From Nocardioides zhouii (lineage in GTDB: Bacteria > Actinomycetota > Actinomycetes > Propionibacteriales > Nocardioidaceae): a stretch of DNA of 64,000 nucleotides. Shown piece after piece: positions 50,269 through 59,558 of the stretch. Position 1 is the stretch's first letter. Every line of letters begins with the position of its first letter. Under the pieces are notes generated by a model that made no database searches, was not told the DNA's origin, and saw nothing but the letters and a program-made list of their open reading frames with translations. The stretch covers positions 1-64,000 of the forward strand of contig NZ_SDWV01000016.1 of assembly GCF_004137345.1 (NCBI RefSeq), read 5' to 3'. Both the position numbers and the translations under genes were made by a program.

Positions 50269-51375
50269 ATGCCCAGCGCCATCGAAGTCCGCAAGGTCCC
50301 CATCCACTCCGTCGCCGACGCCTCGGAGCTGACGAAGCTCATCGACGACGGTGTGATCGCGGCCGACCGCGTCTTCGCCATCATCGGCAAGACCGAGGGC
50401 AACGGCGGCGTCAACGACTACACGCGGATCATCGCGGACCGGGCGTTCCGCGAGGCGCTCGTCGCCAAGGGCGCCGACCCCGAGCAGGTCAAGGGCGTCC
50501 CGATCGTGTGGTCCGGCGGCACCGACGGCGTGATCAGCCCACACGCGACGATCTTCGCCACGACGGACGTCCCCGAGGACGACCCGTCGCGCGAGGAGAT
50601 GCGGCTCACCGCCGGCTTCGCGATGAGCGAGCCCCTGCTGCCGGAGGAGATCGGCTACGTCGCGATGGTGGAGAAGGTCGCCGCCGGCGTGAAGGTCGCG
50701 ATGGAGCGCGCCGGCATCACCGACCCCGCCGACGTGCACTACGTGCAGACCAAGACCCCGCTGCTCACCATCCACACGATCCGCGACGCCAAGTCGCGCG
50801 GCAAGAGCGTGTGGACCGAGCACACCCACGAGTCGATGGACCTCTCCAACGGCACCACCGGCCTCGGCATCGCCGTCGCCCTCGGCGAGATCGACATGCC
50901 CACCGACGCCGACGTGATGCACAACCGCGAGCTCTACTCGGCCGTCGCCTCGTGCTCCTCGGGCGTCGAGCTCGACGTGGCGCAGATCGTGGTCGTCGGC
51001 AACGCCAAGGGCGTCGGCGGCCGCTACCGCATCGGCCACTCCGTCATGAAGGACGCGCTGGACGCCGACGGCATCTGGGACGCGATCCGCTCGGCCGGCC
51101 TCGACCTGCCCGAGCGCCCGCGCACCAGCGACCTCGACGGCAAGCTGGTCAACGTCTTCCTCAAGTGCGAGGCCAGCCAGGACGGCATGGTCCGCGGGCG
51201 CCGCAACGCGATGCTCGACGACTCCGACGTGCACTGGCACCGCCAGATCAAGGCGTGCGTCGGCGGCGTCACTGCTGCCGTGACCGGCGACCCCGCCGTC
51301 TTCGTGTCGGTCTCCGCGGCCCACCAGGGCCCCGAGGGTGGCGGCCCGGTCGCCGCGATCGTCGACATGTCCTGA
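50269..51375 (+). CDS. Barbiturase/cyanuric acid hydrolase family ring-opening amidohydrolase
   Basis: 368 residues, the family's usual length. Three similar repeats are visible with Ser/Lys pairs: [12 protein letters not shown] and [28 protein letters not shown] with [10 protein letters not shown]; and [21 protein letters not shown]. These proteins open barbiturate (to ureidomalonate) or cyanurate (to carboxybiuret). Which one cannot be told by eye; carbamate kinase, permease and Mo-hydroxylase neighbours favour barbiturate. Start ATG 50269 has GAAAGGA upstream. Operon with arcC. Confidence 0.9.
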   Translation: MPSAIEVRKVPIHSVADASELTKLIDDGVIAADRVFAIIGKTEGNGGVNDYTRIIADRAFREALVAKGADPEQVKGVPIVWSGGTDGVISPHATIFATTDVPEDDPSREEMRLTAGFAMSEPLLPEEIGYVAMVEKVAAGVKVAMERAGITDPADVHYVQTKTPLLTIHTIRDAKSRGKSVWTEHTHESMDLSNGTTGLGIAVALGEIDMPTDADVMHNRELYSAVASCSSGVELDVAQIVVVGNAKGVGGRYRIGHSVMKDALDADGIWDAIRSAGLDLPERPRTSDLDGKLVNVFLKCEASQDGMVRGRRNAMLDDSDVHWHRQIKACVGGVTAAVTGDPAVFVSVSAAHQGPEGGGPVAAIVDMS

Positions 51376-51393
51376 TCTTCTCCACACCCCTCC

Positions 51394-51423
51394 GCGGGGC
51401 CGACGCCGCAGTGTCGGTCCCGC
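51394..51423 (+). terminator. Hairpin terminator between the barbiturase-like gene and adnA
   Basis: GCGGGGCCGAC (51394-51404) pairs with GTCGGTCCCGC (51413-51423), 11 bp with one G-U. It separates the catabolic block from the adnAB operon. Confidence 0.65.
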
Positions 51424-51439
51424 GTGATGGGGTGACCCT

Positions 51440-54400
51440 GTGAGTACGACGACGCGCTACCGGCTGGTGGCCCCCGACCGCGAGGTCGTGGTGCCCGAGC
51501 TCGACGAGCACCAGCAGCGCGTGGTCGACCACGAGGGCGGTCCGCTCCTCGTGCTCGCCGGACCCGGCACCGGCAAGACGACGACCCTCGTCGAGGCGAT
51601 CGTCGACCGCGCCCACCACGGTGGCGGCGTCCTCGCGCTCACCTTCTCGCGCAAGGCCGCGGAGCAGATGCGTGACCGGGTCACCGCGCGCATGGGCGCC
51701 ACCACGACGGCGATCACCTGCAGCACCTTCCACTCCTTCGCCTATTCGCTGGTGCGGCGCTACGCGCCCACCGAGCTCTACGCCGCGCCGCTGCGACTGC
51801 TGTCGGCGCCCGAGCAGGACGTCGTGCTGTCCGAGCTGTTGACCACGGCGCCGGAGTCGGTCGTGTGGCCTGACGGCCTGCGAGCGGCCGTGGGCACCCG
51901 CGGTTTCGCCCGCGAGGTCCAGGACGTCCTCGCCCGCGCACGCGAGCGGGGCCTCGACCCACAGGACCTCGTAGAGCTGGGCCGCGCGGAGGGCCTCCCG
52001 GTGTTCGAGGCCGCCGGCCACTTCATGGAGCAGTTCCTCGACGTGATGGCCGCACAGAGCGCGATCGACTACCCCGACCTGATCGCGCGGGCAGTGATCG
52101 AGGCGACCAGACACCGCGACGAGCTGCGGGCCGAGTTCGGCCACGTCTTCGTCGACGAGTACCAGGACACCGATCCCAGCCAGGTCGAGCTCCTCCACCA
52201 GATCTGCGGCGACGGGCGCAACCTCACCGTGGTCGGCGACCCCGACCAGTCCATCTACGGTTTCCGGGGCGCCGAGGTGCGCGGCATCCTCGACTTCCCC
52301 CGCGAGTTCCCCCGGGCCGACGGTCGCCCCGCCGAGGTCGTCGCGCTCGGCACCACACGCCGTTTCGGCTCCCGGCTCCTCGCCGTCTCCCGGCGGGTGG
52401 CGGGCCGGATCGCGGTCAGCGGCTCGATCCCTGTCGAGGCGTTCGAGCGGTTCCGCGCCCCCGAGCCGGCCGGCACCGAGTGGGGTCCCGGCCGCGTCGA
52501 CGTGCTCACCTTCGACACCCAGCGCGCCGAGGTCGAGCACGTCGCCGACCTGCTCCGGCGTGCCCACCTCGAGGACGACGTGCCGTGGGGGGAGATGGCC
52601 GTCCTGGTGCGGTCGGGTCGCGCATCCGTACCGCCGCTGCGGCGGGCGCTGGTCGCGGCCGGGATACCCGTCGAGGTCGCCCGCGACGAGGTTCCACTCG
52701 TCCGCGAACCCGCGGTCGTGCCCCTGCTCGATGCGCTCCGGCTCGTGGTGGACCGGGAGGTCGACGACCCCCAGGACCCCGACTTCGTGACGCCCGAGCG
52801 GGTGGAGGCGCTGCTCGTGTCACCGCTCGGCGGCCTCGACGCGACCGACCTGCGGGGCCTGGCGCGCGGACTCCGGGCGAACGACGACACCGGCGCATCG
52901 TCTCCCCAGCTGGTCCGGCGTGCCGTGCTGGATCCCACCTACCTCGACGAGGTCGAGGTCGTCGCCGGTGTCGACAAGGCTCGTCGCCTCGCGCGCCTGC
53001 TCGCTTCTGCCGCTGAGGTCGACGAGTCGGGCGGGACCGTCGAGGACGTGCTCTGGGCACTGTGGTCCGGCACCGAATGGGGAGCGCGGCTGCGCTCCCT
53101 GACCGAGCGTGGTGGACACGGGGCCAGGCTTGCCCATCGCGACCTCGACGCCGTGTGTGCGCTGTTCGAGACGGCCGCGCGCGCCGAGGAACGCATCCGT
53201 CGGTCGTCGGTCGCGGAGTTCCTCCACATGCTGCGCGCCCAGCAGATCCCGGGGGACACCCTCGCCGACCACGGCGTACGCGGCGAGTCGGTGCGACTCC
53301 TCACCGCCCACCGCGCCAAGGGCCTCGAGTGGCGCCTGGTCGTCGTCACCCACGTGCAGGAGGGCGGGTGGCCGGACCTCAGGCGACGCGGCAGCCTGCT
53401 TGGCGCCGACCGGATCTCTCGTGACGGTCTCCTGCCCGAGGTGACCCGGTCGGCGATGCTGGCGGAGGAGCGACGGTTGTTCTACGTCGCCTGCACGCGG
53501 GCTCGCCAGCGCCTGGTCGTCACCGCCGAGAAGTCTCCCGACGACGACGGCGAGCAGCCGTCCCGCTTCCTCGCCGAGCTGGGCCACCAGCCGATCCACG
53601 CGGTCGGCCGACCGCAGCGGCCACTGTCCCTCGTGGGGCTGGTCGCGGACCTGCGCAAGGTGCTCGGCGACCCGGGGGCGGCGCCTGCCCTCCGCGACGC
53701 GGCGGCCGAACGCCTCGTACGCCTGGCCGACACGGAGGCGCACGGTCGTCCGGTCGTACCTGCCGCCGACCCGAGCACCTGGTGGGGGATGCGTGCCCTC
53801 TCGCGATCCGACCGCCCGGTGCGACCGGACGCAACCCCGGTGGCGTTGTCCGCGAGCGCCCTCGACGGGCTGCTGACCTGTCCGGCCCAGTGGTTCCTCG
53901 CCCGCGAGGCCGGTGGCGAGCAGACCAGCTCGGCCAGCCAGGGCTTCGGCAACCTCGTGCACGCCCTCGCCGACCGGGTGGCGCGCGGGGAGATCGCCCA
54001 GCACGGAGACGTCGCCGCCGCGGTGGACGACCTCATGGCGCACGTGGACCACGTGTGGGACCGCCTCGCGTTCCGTACGCCGTGGTCGCGGTCCCGCGAA
54101 CGCGTGGCGCTGCACGCGGCCCTGAGTCGTTTCCTGGCCTGGCACCGGCGACCCGGGGCGTCGACCCGGGTCGAGACCGAGGTCTCGTTCCGCGCCGAGG
54201 TGAGCCTCCCCGACGGGCAGCGGGTGCTGCTCAACGGCCGTGCCGACCGCCTCGAGGTCGACGACGACGGCAAGGTCGTGGTGATCGACCTCAAGACCGG
54301 CAAGTACCTCCCGACTGACAAGTCGCTTCCCGACAACCCGCAGCTCGGTCTCTACCAGTACGCCGTCAACGCAGGCGCCGTCGACGAGCTCCTCGGCGGC

Positions 54401-54643
54401 CCGACCCGGGCATCCGGTGCCGCGCTGGTGCAGCTGCGCGCGGGCAGCGACCTTCCCAAGGTGCAGCAGCAGGCACCGCAGGTCGCGGACGCCGACGGCC
54501 TCCTGACCATCGAGCGCCAGCTCATGCAGGCGGCAGAGGTGGTCCGGAGCGAGGACTTCGTGGCGCGCCCCGGACCCCACTGCGAGCGGTGTCCGTTCCA
54601 CGCCGTCTGCCCCACCAAGGCCTCCGGATCGGTGCTGTCATGA
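51440..54643 (+). CDS. adnA: Helicase-nuclease subunit AdnA
   Basis: 1067 residues. UvrD-type motor: Walker A AGPGTGKTT at 40-48, motif II FVDEYQDTD, VGDPDQSIYGFRG and LTAHRAKGLEWRLV. A RecB-like PD-(D/E)XK nuclease follows with VVVIDLKTGK, and four cysteines of an AddB-style Fe-S cluster (LLTCPAQW, then CERCPFHAVC). It resects DNA double-strand breaks with AdnB. GTG start. The stop overlaps the adnB ATG by 4 nt. Confidence 0.92.
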   Translation: MSTTTRYRLVAPDREVVVPELDEHQQRVVDHEGGPLLVLAGPGTGKTTTLVEAIVDRAHHGGGVLALTFSRKAAEQMRDRVTARMGATTTAITCSTFHSFAYSLVRRYAPTELYAAPLRLLSAPEQDVVLSELLTTAPESVVWPDGLRAAVGTRGFAREVQDVLARARERGLDPQDLVELGRAEGLPVFEAAGHFMEQFLDVMAAQSAIDYPDLIARAVIEATRHRDELRAEFGHVFVDEYQDTDPSQVELLHQICGDGRNLTVVGDPDQSIYGFRGAEVRGILDFPREFPRADGRPAEVVALGTTRRFGSRLLAVSRRVAGRIAVSGSIPVEAFERFRAPEPAGTEWGPGRVDVLTFDTQRAEVEHVADLLRRAHLEDDVPWGEMAVLVRSGRASVPPLRRALVAAGIPVEVARDEVPLVREPAVVPLLDALRLVVDREVDDPQDPDFVTPERVEALLVSPLGGLDATDLRGLARGLRANDDTGASSPQLVRRAVLDPTYLDEVEVVAGVDKARRLARLLASAAEVDESGGTVEDVLWALWSGTEWGARLRSLTERGGHGARLAHRDLDAVCALFETAARAEERIRRSSVAEFLHMLRAQQIPGDTLADHGVRGESVRLLTAHRAKGLEWRLVVVTHVQEGGWPDLRRRGSLLGADRISRDGLLPEVTRSAMLAEERRLFYVACTRARQRLVVTAEKSPDDDGEQPSRFLAELGHQPIHAVGRPQRPLSLVGLVADLRKVLGDPGAAPALRDAAAERLVRLADTEAHGRPVVPAADPSTWWGMRALSRSDRPVRPDATPVALSASALDGLLTCPAQWFLAREAGGEQTSSASQGFGNLVHALADRVARGEIAQHGDVAAAVDDLMAHVDHVWDRLAFRTPWSRSRERVALHAALSRFLAWHRRPGASTRVETEVSFRAEVSLPDGQRVLLNGRADRLEVDDDGKVVVIDLKTGKYLPTDKSLPDNPQLGLYQYAVNAGAVDELLGGPTRASGAALVQLRAGSDLPKVQQQAPQVADADGLLTIERQLMQAAEVVRSEDFVARPGPHCERCPFHAVCPTKASGSVLS

Positions 54644-57600
54644 CCACCCTCGCCCCGCCCCCCGTCGACATCACCACGCCCGAGCAGCTCCGCGAGGTGA
54701 TGGACGCCGACTTCGTCTTCAGCGACGAGCAGTTCCAGGCCATCACCGCGCCCCTCGAGCCGGCCGTGATCATCGCCGGCGCCGGCTCCGGCAAGACCAC
54801 GGTCATGGCGGCCCGGGTCGTCTGGCTGATCGCGACCGGACGTGTCGCCCCCCACGAGATCCTGGGCCTCACCTTCACCACCAAGGCGACGGCCGAGCTC
54901 GCCACGCGAATCCGGGACAACCTCGCCCGGGCACGCCTCATCGACCCCGATCGTCAGCGCGCGGTCGACGCGGAGGAACCGGACGAGGCCGATGAGCCGA
55001 CCGTCTCGACCTATCACTCCTACGCAGCGAACCTCCTCGCCGAGCACGGTCTCCGCATCGGGCACGAGCCCGACTCCCGGCTCATCGCCGACGCCCTCCG
55101 CTACCAGCTCGCGGGGCGTGCCGTGCAGCGCCACGTACGGCCCGTCGAGCACCTCACCGACTCCCCGCCCCACGCGATCGCAGGACTGTTGGCGCTCGAC
55201 GGCCAGCTCAGCGAGCACCTCGTCGACCCTGATGTGCTGCGCGCCCACGACGCGGCTGATCGCGCGCGCTTCGAAGAGGGGATGGTGGGGGAGTCACGCA
55301 AGACCTATCTCGACCGCAACCTCAAGGCCATCAGCGCCATTGACCGTCGCGCGGAGCTGCTCGAGCTCATCGACGGCTACAGGTCGCTCAAGTCGCAGCT
55401 CGGACTCGTCGACTTCTCGGACCAGATCGCCCTTGCCGCGCGGTTGGCCCAGGAGTGCCCCGAGGTGGGCGAGGCCGAGCGCGACAAGTTCAAGGTCGTG
55501 CTGTTGGACGAGTACCAGGACACCTCTGTCGCCCAGGCGATGATGTTGAGCCGCCTCTTCTCCGGCACCGACGCGGAGCACGGTCGGGGACATGCCGTGA
55601 CGGCGGTCGGTGACCCCAACCAGGCGATCTACGGCTGGCGCGGTGCCTCGGTCTCCAACATCCTCGACTTCGACAAGGACTTCCCCGCCCGCGAGGGGCG
55701 CGCCCGGCGCTTCACGCTGGCGGTCAACCGTCGCTCCGACCGCCGCATCCTCGAGACCGCGAACCACCTCGCGGCCACCCTCTACGACACCACGCCGGAC
55801 TCCGGACGTCTCGTCCCGGCAGACGATGCAGGCCCGGGCGAGGTCGGTGTGACCGTCCACGCGACGTGGGACGACGAGCTCGACTGGCTCGCCGACCGCG
55901 TACGCCGATCGCACGCGACGATGGACGAGCCCGCCTGGCGTGGCATCGGCGTGCTCACCCGCGACAACTCGCACGCCGCGGCGGTCTTCGACCGGCTGAG
56001 CGAGCACGAGATCCCCGTCGAGATCGTCGGTCTGAAGGGGCTGCTCCGGCTGCCCGAGGTGGCCGAGGTCGTCGCGATGCTCACGCTCATCGGCGACGTC
56101 ACCGCCAACGCCGACCTGCTGACCGTCCTGAGCGGCGCCCGCTGGGCCGTCGGGCCGCGCGACCTCGCCCTCCTGGGCCGACGCTCGCGCGACATCGCCG
56201 GCAGGCACGGGTCTGACGGCGCGGAGGTGCCGCTGGAGACCGAGCTGCTCGGTGCCGTCGACGGTGCCGACCCCACCGAGATCGCGTCGCTCTCCGACGC
56301 CCTCGCCGACCCGGGCGACCTCGACTACAGCCCCGAGGCGCGCGAGCGGTTCACGCTGCTGTCCGACGAGCTGCGGAGGCTGCGCCAGGCGGCGGGCGAG
56401 CCCCTCCTCGATCTCGTCCGGCGCATCATCGACGTGACGGGGATCGACGTCGAGCTCGCCTCGTCGAGCTCGCCGGCGGCCGCTGCGCGTCGCGACAACC
56501 TCGACCTCTTCGTCCAGGCCGTCTCGGAGTTCCAGGGTCTCGACGGCCAGATCACCCTGGCCGCCCTCCTCGCGTGGCTCGAGGCCGAGGACGAGTTCGG
56601 GCAGGGGCTCGACGTGGCGACGCCCAGCGAGGCCGACTCCGTCAAGCTCCTGACCGTCCACCGGGCGAAGGGCCTCGAGTGGCACACGGTGTTCCTGGTG
56701 GGCGTCTGTGAGGAGAAGTTCCCGACCACCCAGGGACGCTCGACGTCGGTCACCGTCCCGCACGTCCTGCCGGTGGCGCTGCGGGGCGACAGCCAGGACC
56801 TGGCTCCATTGAGGGGCTACACGCCTGACGACATCGAGTCGTTCAAGAAGGAGACCAAGGCGCGTGACGCCGTGGAGGAGCTCCGGCTCGCCTACGTCGC
56901 CTGGACCCGCGCCAAGCACCGGCTCTTCGTCTCGGCGTGGTGCTTCGCACCGCACCGCAAGACGGGGACCGGCCCGTCTGCCTACGCCCGCGCCACCCGC
57001 GAGGCGGTCGAGTCGTGGGGCGAGGTCCCCGAGCGATGGCAGGACTGCCCGCAGCGGGGAGACGCCAACCCCTACGCAGCTGTCGTCGCCGACCTGCCCT
57101 GGCCCATCTCGCACCACACGCCGGAGGTCGAGCGCCGGCACGAGGCCGCCCGGGTCCTGGCCGCCGTACGGTGGGGGCCGTGGCAGCCCGCCCCCGTCGA
57201 CGACCTCCTCGTCCAGGAGCGGATCGAGGCGTGGGACCGCGAGATCGATCGTCTGGTCGCCGAGGCCTCCCGCGGCGAGGACGGTGACCGCCGCGTTCCG
57301 CTGCCGAGCAGCCTCTCGGCGACGGCTCTCGCCCGGCTGCGCGACCAGCCCGACGAGTTCGCCCGCGACCTCGTACGCCCGATGCCCCGACCTCCTGCGT
57401 CGCAGGCGAGGTTCGGCACACGCTTCCACGCCTGGGTGGAAGGCCGACTCGGCCAGCAGCAGCTGCTGCTCGATCCCGACGACCTGCCCGGCCGCTACGA
57501 CTCGGGCATCGAGGACGATGCCGACCTCCAGATCCTGCAGGACGCCTTCGAGGCCGGACCGTTCGCCGACCGCGCCCCGCACGCCGTCGAGGCGCCCTTC

Positions 57601-57873
57601 GCCCTGGTGCTCGCCGGCCAGGTCGTCCGCGGCCGCATCGACGCGGTGTACGCCGAACCGGACGGCGGGTTCCTCGTCGTCGACTGGAAGACCAGCCGCC
57701 ACGAGACCTCCGACCCACTCCAGCTCGCGCTCTACCGCCTCGCTTGGTCGGAGCTCACCGGCACCCCGCTCGAGCAGGTGCGGGCTGCGTTCCACTACGT
57801 GAGGTCCGGCCGCACCGTCGAGCCGCCCGACCTCCCCGACCGCGCCGGCCTGGAGCAGCTCCTCGAGCTCTGA
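54640..57873 (+). CDS. adnB: Helicase-nuclease subunit AdnB
   Basis: 1077 residues. Walker A IIAGAGSGKTTVMAARV, DEYQDTSVAQ, VGDPNQAIYGWRG, LTVHRAKGLEWHTV, and a C-terminal PD-(D/E)XK nuclease with FLVVDWKTSR. Unlike AdnA it lacks a C-terminal four-cysteine cluster. ATG 54640 sits in ATGA overlapping adnA. The heterodimer is the actinobacterial RecBCD/AddAB equivalent in recombination repair. Confidence 0.92.
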   Translation: MTTLAPPPVDITTPEQLREVMDADFVFSDEQFQAITAPLEPAVIIAGAGSGKTTVMAARVVWLIATGRVAPHEILGLTFTTKATAELATRIRDNLARARLIDPDRQRAVDAEEPDEADEPTVSTYHSYAANLLAEHGLRIGHEPDSRLIADALRYQLAGRAVQRHVRPVEHLTDSPPHAIAGLLALDGQLSEHLVDPDVLRAHDAADRARFEEGMVGESRKTYLDRNLKAISAIDRRAELLELIDGYRSLKSQLGLVDFSDQIALAARLAQECPEVGEAERDKFKVVLLDEYQDTSVAQAMMLSRLFSGTDAEHGRGHAVTAVGDPNQAIYGWRGASVSNILDFDKDFPAREGRARRFTLAVNRRSDRRILETANHLAATLYDTTPDSGRLVPADDAGPGEVGVTVHATWDDELDWLADRVRRSHATMDEPAWRGIGVLTRDNSHAAAVFDRLSEHEIPVEIVGLKGLLRLPEVAEVVAMLTLIGDVTANADLLTVLSGARWAVGPRDLALLGRRSRDIAGRHGSDGAEVPLETELLGAVDGADPTEIASLSDALADPGDLDYSPEARERFTLLSDELRRLRQAAGEPLLDLVRRIIDVTGIDVELASSSSPAAAARRDNLDLFVQAVSEFQGLDGQITLAALLAWLEAEDEFGQGLDVATPSEADSVKLLTVHRAKGLEWHTVFLVGVCEEKFPTTQGRSTSVTVPHVLPVALRGDSQDLAPLRGYTPDDIESFKKETKARDAVEELRLAYVAWTRAKHRLFVSAWCFAPHRKTGTGPSAYARATREAVESWGEVPERWQDCPQRGDANPYAAVVADLPWPISHHTPEVERRHEAARVLAAVRWGPWQPAPVDDLLVQERIEAWDREIDRLVAEASRGEDGDRRVPLPSSLSATALARLRDQPDEFARDLVRPMPRPPASQARFGTRFHAWVEGRLGQQQLLLDPDDLPGRYDSGIEDDADLQILQDAFEAGPFADRAPHAVEAPFALVLAGQVVRGRIDAVYAEPDGGFLVVDWKTSRHETSDPLQLALYRLAWSELTGTPLEQVRAAFHYVRSGRTVEPPDLPDRAGLEQLLEL

Positions 57874-57883
57874 GGTCCGTACG

Positions 57884-58594
57884 TCAGGCCAGGGCGGCCG
57901 TGAGCGCGATCTCGACCATCTCGCCGAAGGTCTGCTCGCGCTCCTGCGAGGTGGTCTCCTCGCCGGTGACGATGTGGTCGGAGACAGTGCAGATCGCGAG
58001 GGCCTTGCGGCCGTACTTCGCGGCGAGGGTGTAGAGCCCGCTGGCCTCCATCTCGACGCCGAGCACGCCGTACTTCACCATCTCGCCGAGCAGCTCGGGG
58101 CGGGCGGCGTAGAACGAGTCGCTGGAGAAGATCAGCCCGACGTGGAAGGGCGAGCCGCCCTCGCGCGCCTCGGCGGCCTCGACCGCTCCGCGCAGCAGGC
58201 CGAAGTCGGCGACGGGCGCGTAGTCGAGGCCGTGGAAGGCGATCCGGTTCATCGAGGAGTCGGTGCAGGCGCCCGAGGCGATGATGACGTCGCGGATCCC
58301 GACCTCGTCGGTCACCGCGCCGCACGAGCCGACGCGGACGATCGATTGCACGTCGTAGTCCCGGAACAGCTCGTTGACGTAGATCGCCATCGACGGCTGG
58401 CCCATGCCGGAGCCCTGTACGGAGACCGGCTGGCCGCGCCACGTGCCGGTGAAGCCGTACATCCCGCGGACCTCGCTGTAGCAGCGGGCGTCGTCGAGGA
58501 AGGTCTCCGCGATCCACTTCGCCCGCAGCGGATCGCCGGGCAGCAGGACGGTGGGTGCGATGTCGCCGGGCCGGGCGCCGATGTGCGTGCTCAC
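57884..58594 (-). CDS. deoD: Purine nucleoside phosphorylase, DeoD type
   Basis: 236 residues from GTG 58594: STHIGARPGDIAPTVLLPGDPLRAKWIAETF, then VRGMYGFTGTWRG, GSGMGQPSMAIYV, VRVGSCGAV, EMEASGLYTLA and TVSDHI. This is the hexameric DeoD family: nucleoside + phosphate to base + ribose-1-phosphate. The minus-strand TAGCGT (58602-58607) is 7 nt upstream; a GTG at 58603 overlaps the hexamer and was rejected. Divergent from nudC, linking purine and NAD salvage. Confidence 0.92.
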   Translation of the reverse strand: MSTHIGARPGDIAPTVLLPGDPLRAKWIAETFLDDARCYSEVRGMYGFTGTWRGQPVSVQGSGMGQPSMAIYVNELFRDYDVQSIVRVGSCGAVTDEVGIRDVIIASGACTDSSMNRIAFHGLDYAPVADFGLLRGAVEAAEAREGGSPFHVGLIFSSDSFYAARPELLGEMVKYGVLGVEMEASGLYTLAAKYGRKALAICTVSDHIVTGEETTSQEREQTFGEMVEIALTAALA

Positions 58595-58626
58595 CCCGCG
58601 CACGCTACCGACTACCGTGGGAAAAC
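58595..58626. promoter_or_regulatory. 32-bp divergent leaderless promoter pair (deoD/nudC)
   Basis: Minus-strand TAGCGT (58602-58607) is 7 nt before the deoD GTG and plus-strand TACCGT (58613-58618) 8 nt before the nudC GTG. The gap length equals that of the pair at 6350-6381. Confidence 0.55.
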
Positions 58627-59550
58627 GTGACCTCCGTACGCCCCCTCCCGCACGCCGCGCTCTCCGCCCACGCCCACAACCGGATCGGCCTGCGCCGCAC
58701 CGACGAGGCGTGGCTCGACGAGCGGATGTCCGAACCGGCGACGCGGGTGCTGGTCGTGGCCGGTAACCGGCTCCGGCTCGCGGACGGGTCGGTCGAGTGG
58801 GTGACCCCTGATCGCGCGCCGGACGGCACCCGCGTCCTGCTGGGCGAGCGGGACGGCGTCGTGCACCTCGCGGTGATCGTCGGGCCTGACGACGCGCCCG
58901 GCGACCCCGAGGAGTGGGTGCCGCTGCGGGCCGTGCTGACGGCGCTGGCCGAGCACGACCCCGACCAGGCCCCGCTGCTCATGCACGCGATCGGCCTGGC
59001 CGAGTGGCACCACGCGACCCGCTTCTGTCCCCGCTGCGGCGGCGACCTCGTCAGCCGCGCGGCCGGCCACGAGCTGCGGTGCACGCAGTGCGACCGCGCC
59101 CAGTTCCCCCGCACCGACCCCGCCGTGATCATGGCGATCACGCACGGCGACGGCGACGACGAGGCGATCCTGCTCGGCCGCAACCGCAGCTGGCCGCCGG
59201 GACGCTGGTCCACGCTCGCCGGGTTCTGCGAGCCGGGGGAGACGCTCGAGGACGCCGTACGCCGTGAGGTCGACGAGGAGGTCGGCGTCCGGGTCGGCGA
59301 GGTGGCCTACTTCGGCAGCCAGCCGTGGCCGCTGCCGGCGAGCCTGATGCTCGGCTTCACGGGCCGCGCCCTCAGCACCGAGATCGACGTGGACGGGGCC
59401 GAGATCGAGGAAGCGAGGTGGTGGACCCGCACCGAGCTCGAGGCCGCGGCGCAGTCGGGCGAGCTCGTGGTGCCACGCGGCGTCTCGATCTCGTCGTCGC
59501 TCATCGAGAGCTGGTTCGGCCGTCCGCTCGAGGGTCCCGGCTGGGACTGA
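58627..59550 (+). CDS. nudC: NAD(+) diphosphatase / NADH pyrophosphatase NudC
   Basis: 307 residues. Zinc ribbon CPRCGG...CTQC in the middle, Nudix box GFCEPGETLEDAVRREVDEEVGV, and the NudC signature SQPWPLPASLMLGF after it. Cleaves NAD(H) to NMN(H) and AMP; also decaps NAD-RNA in bacteria. GTG 58627 is the leaderless start. Confidence 0.93.
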   Translation: MTSVRPLPHAALSAHAHNRIGLRRTDEAWLDERMSEPATRVLVVAGNRLRLADGSVEWVTPDRAPDGTRVLLGERDGVVHLAVIVGPDDAPGDPEEWVPLRAVLTALAEHDPDQAPLLMHAIGLAEWHHATRFCPRCGGDLVSRAAGHELRCTQCDRAQFPRTDPAVIMAITHGDGDDEAILLGRNRSWPPGRWSTLAGFCEPGETLEDAVRREVDEEVGVRVGEVAYFGSQPWPLPASLMLGFTGRALSTEIDVDGAEIEEARWWTRTELEAAAQSGELVVPRGVSISSSLIESWFGRPLEGPGWD

Positions 59551-59558
59551 CCCTCAGG

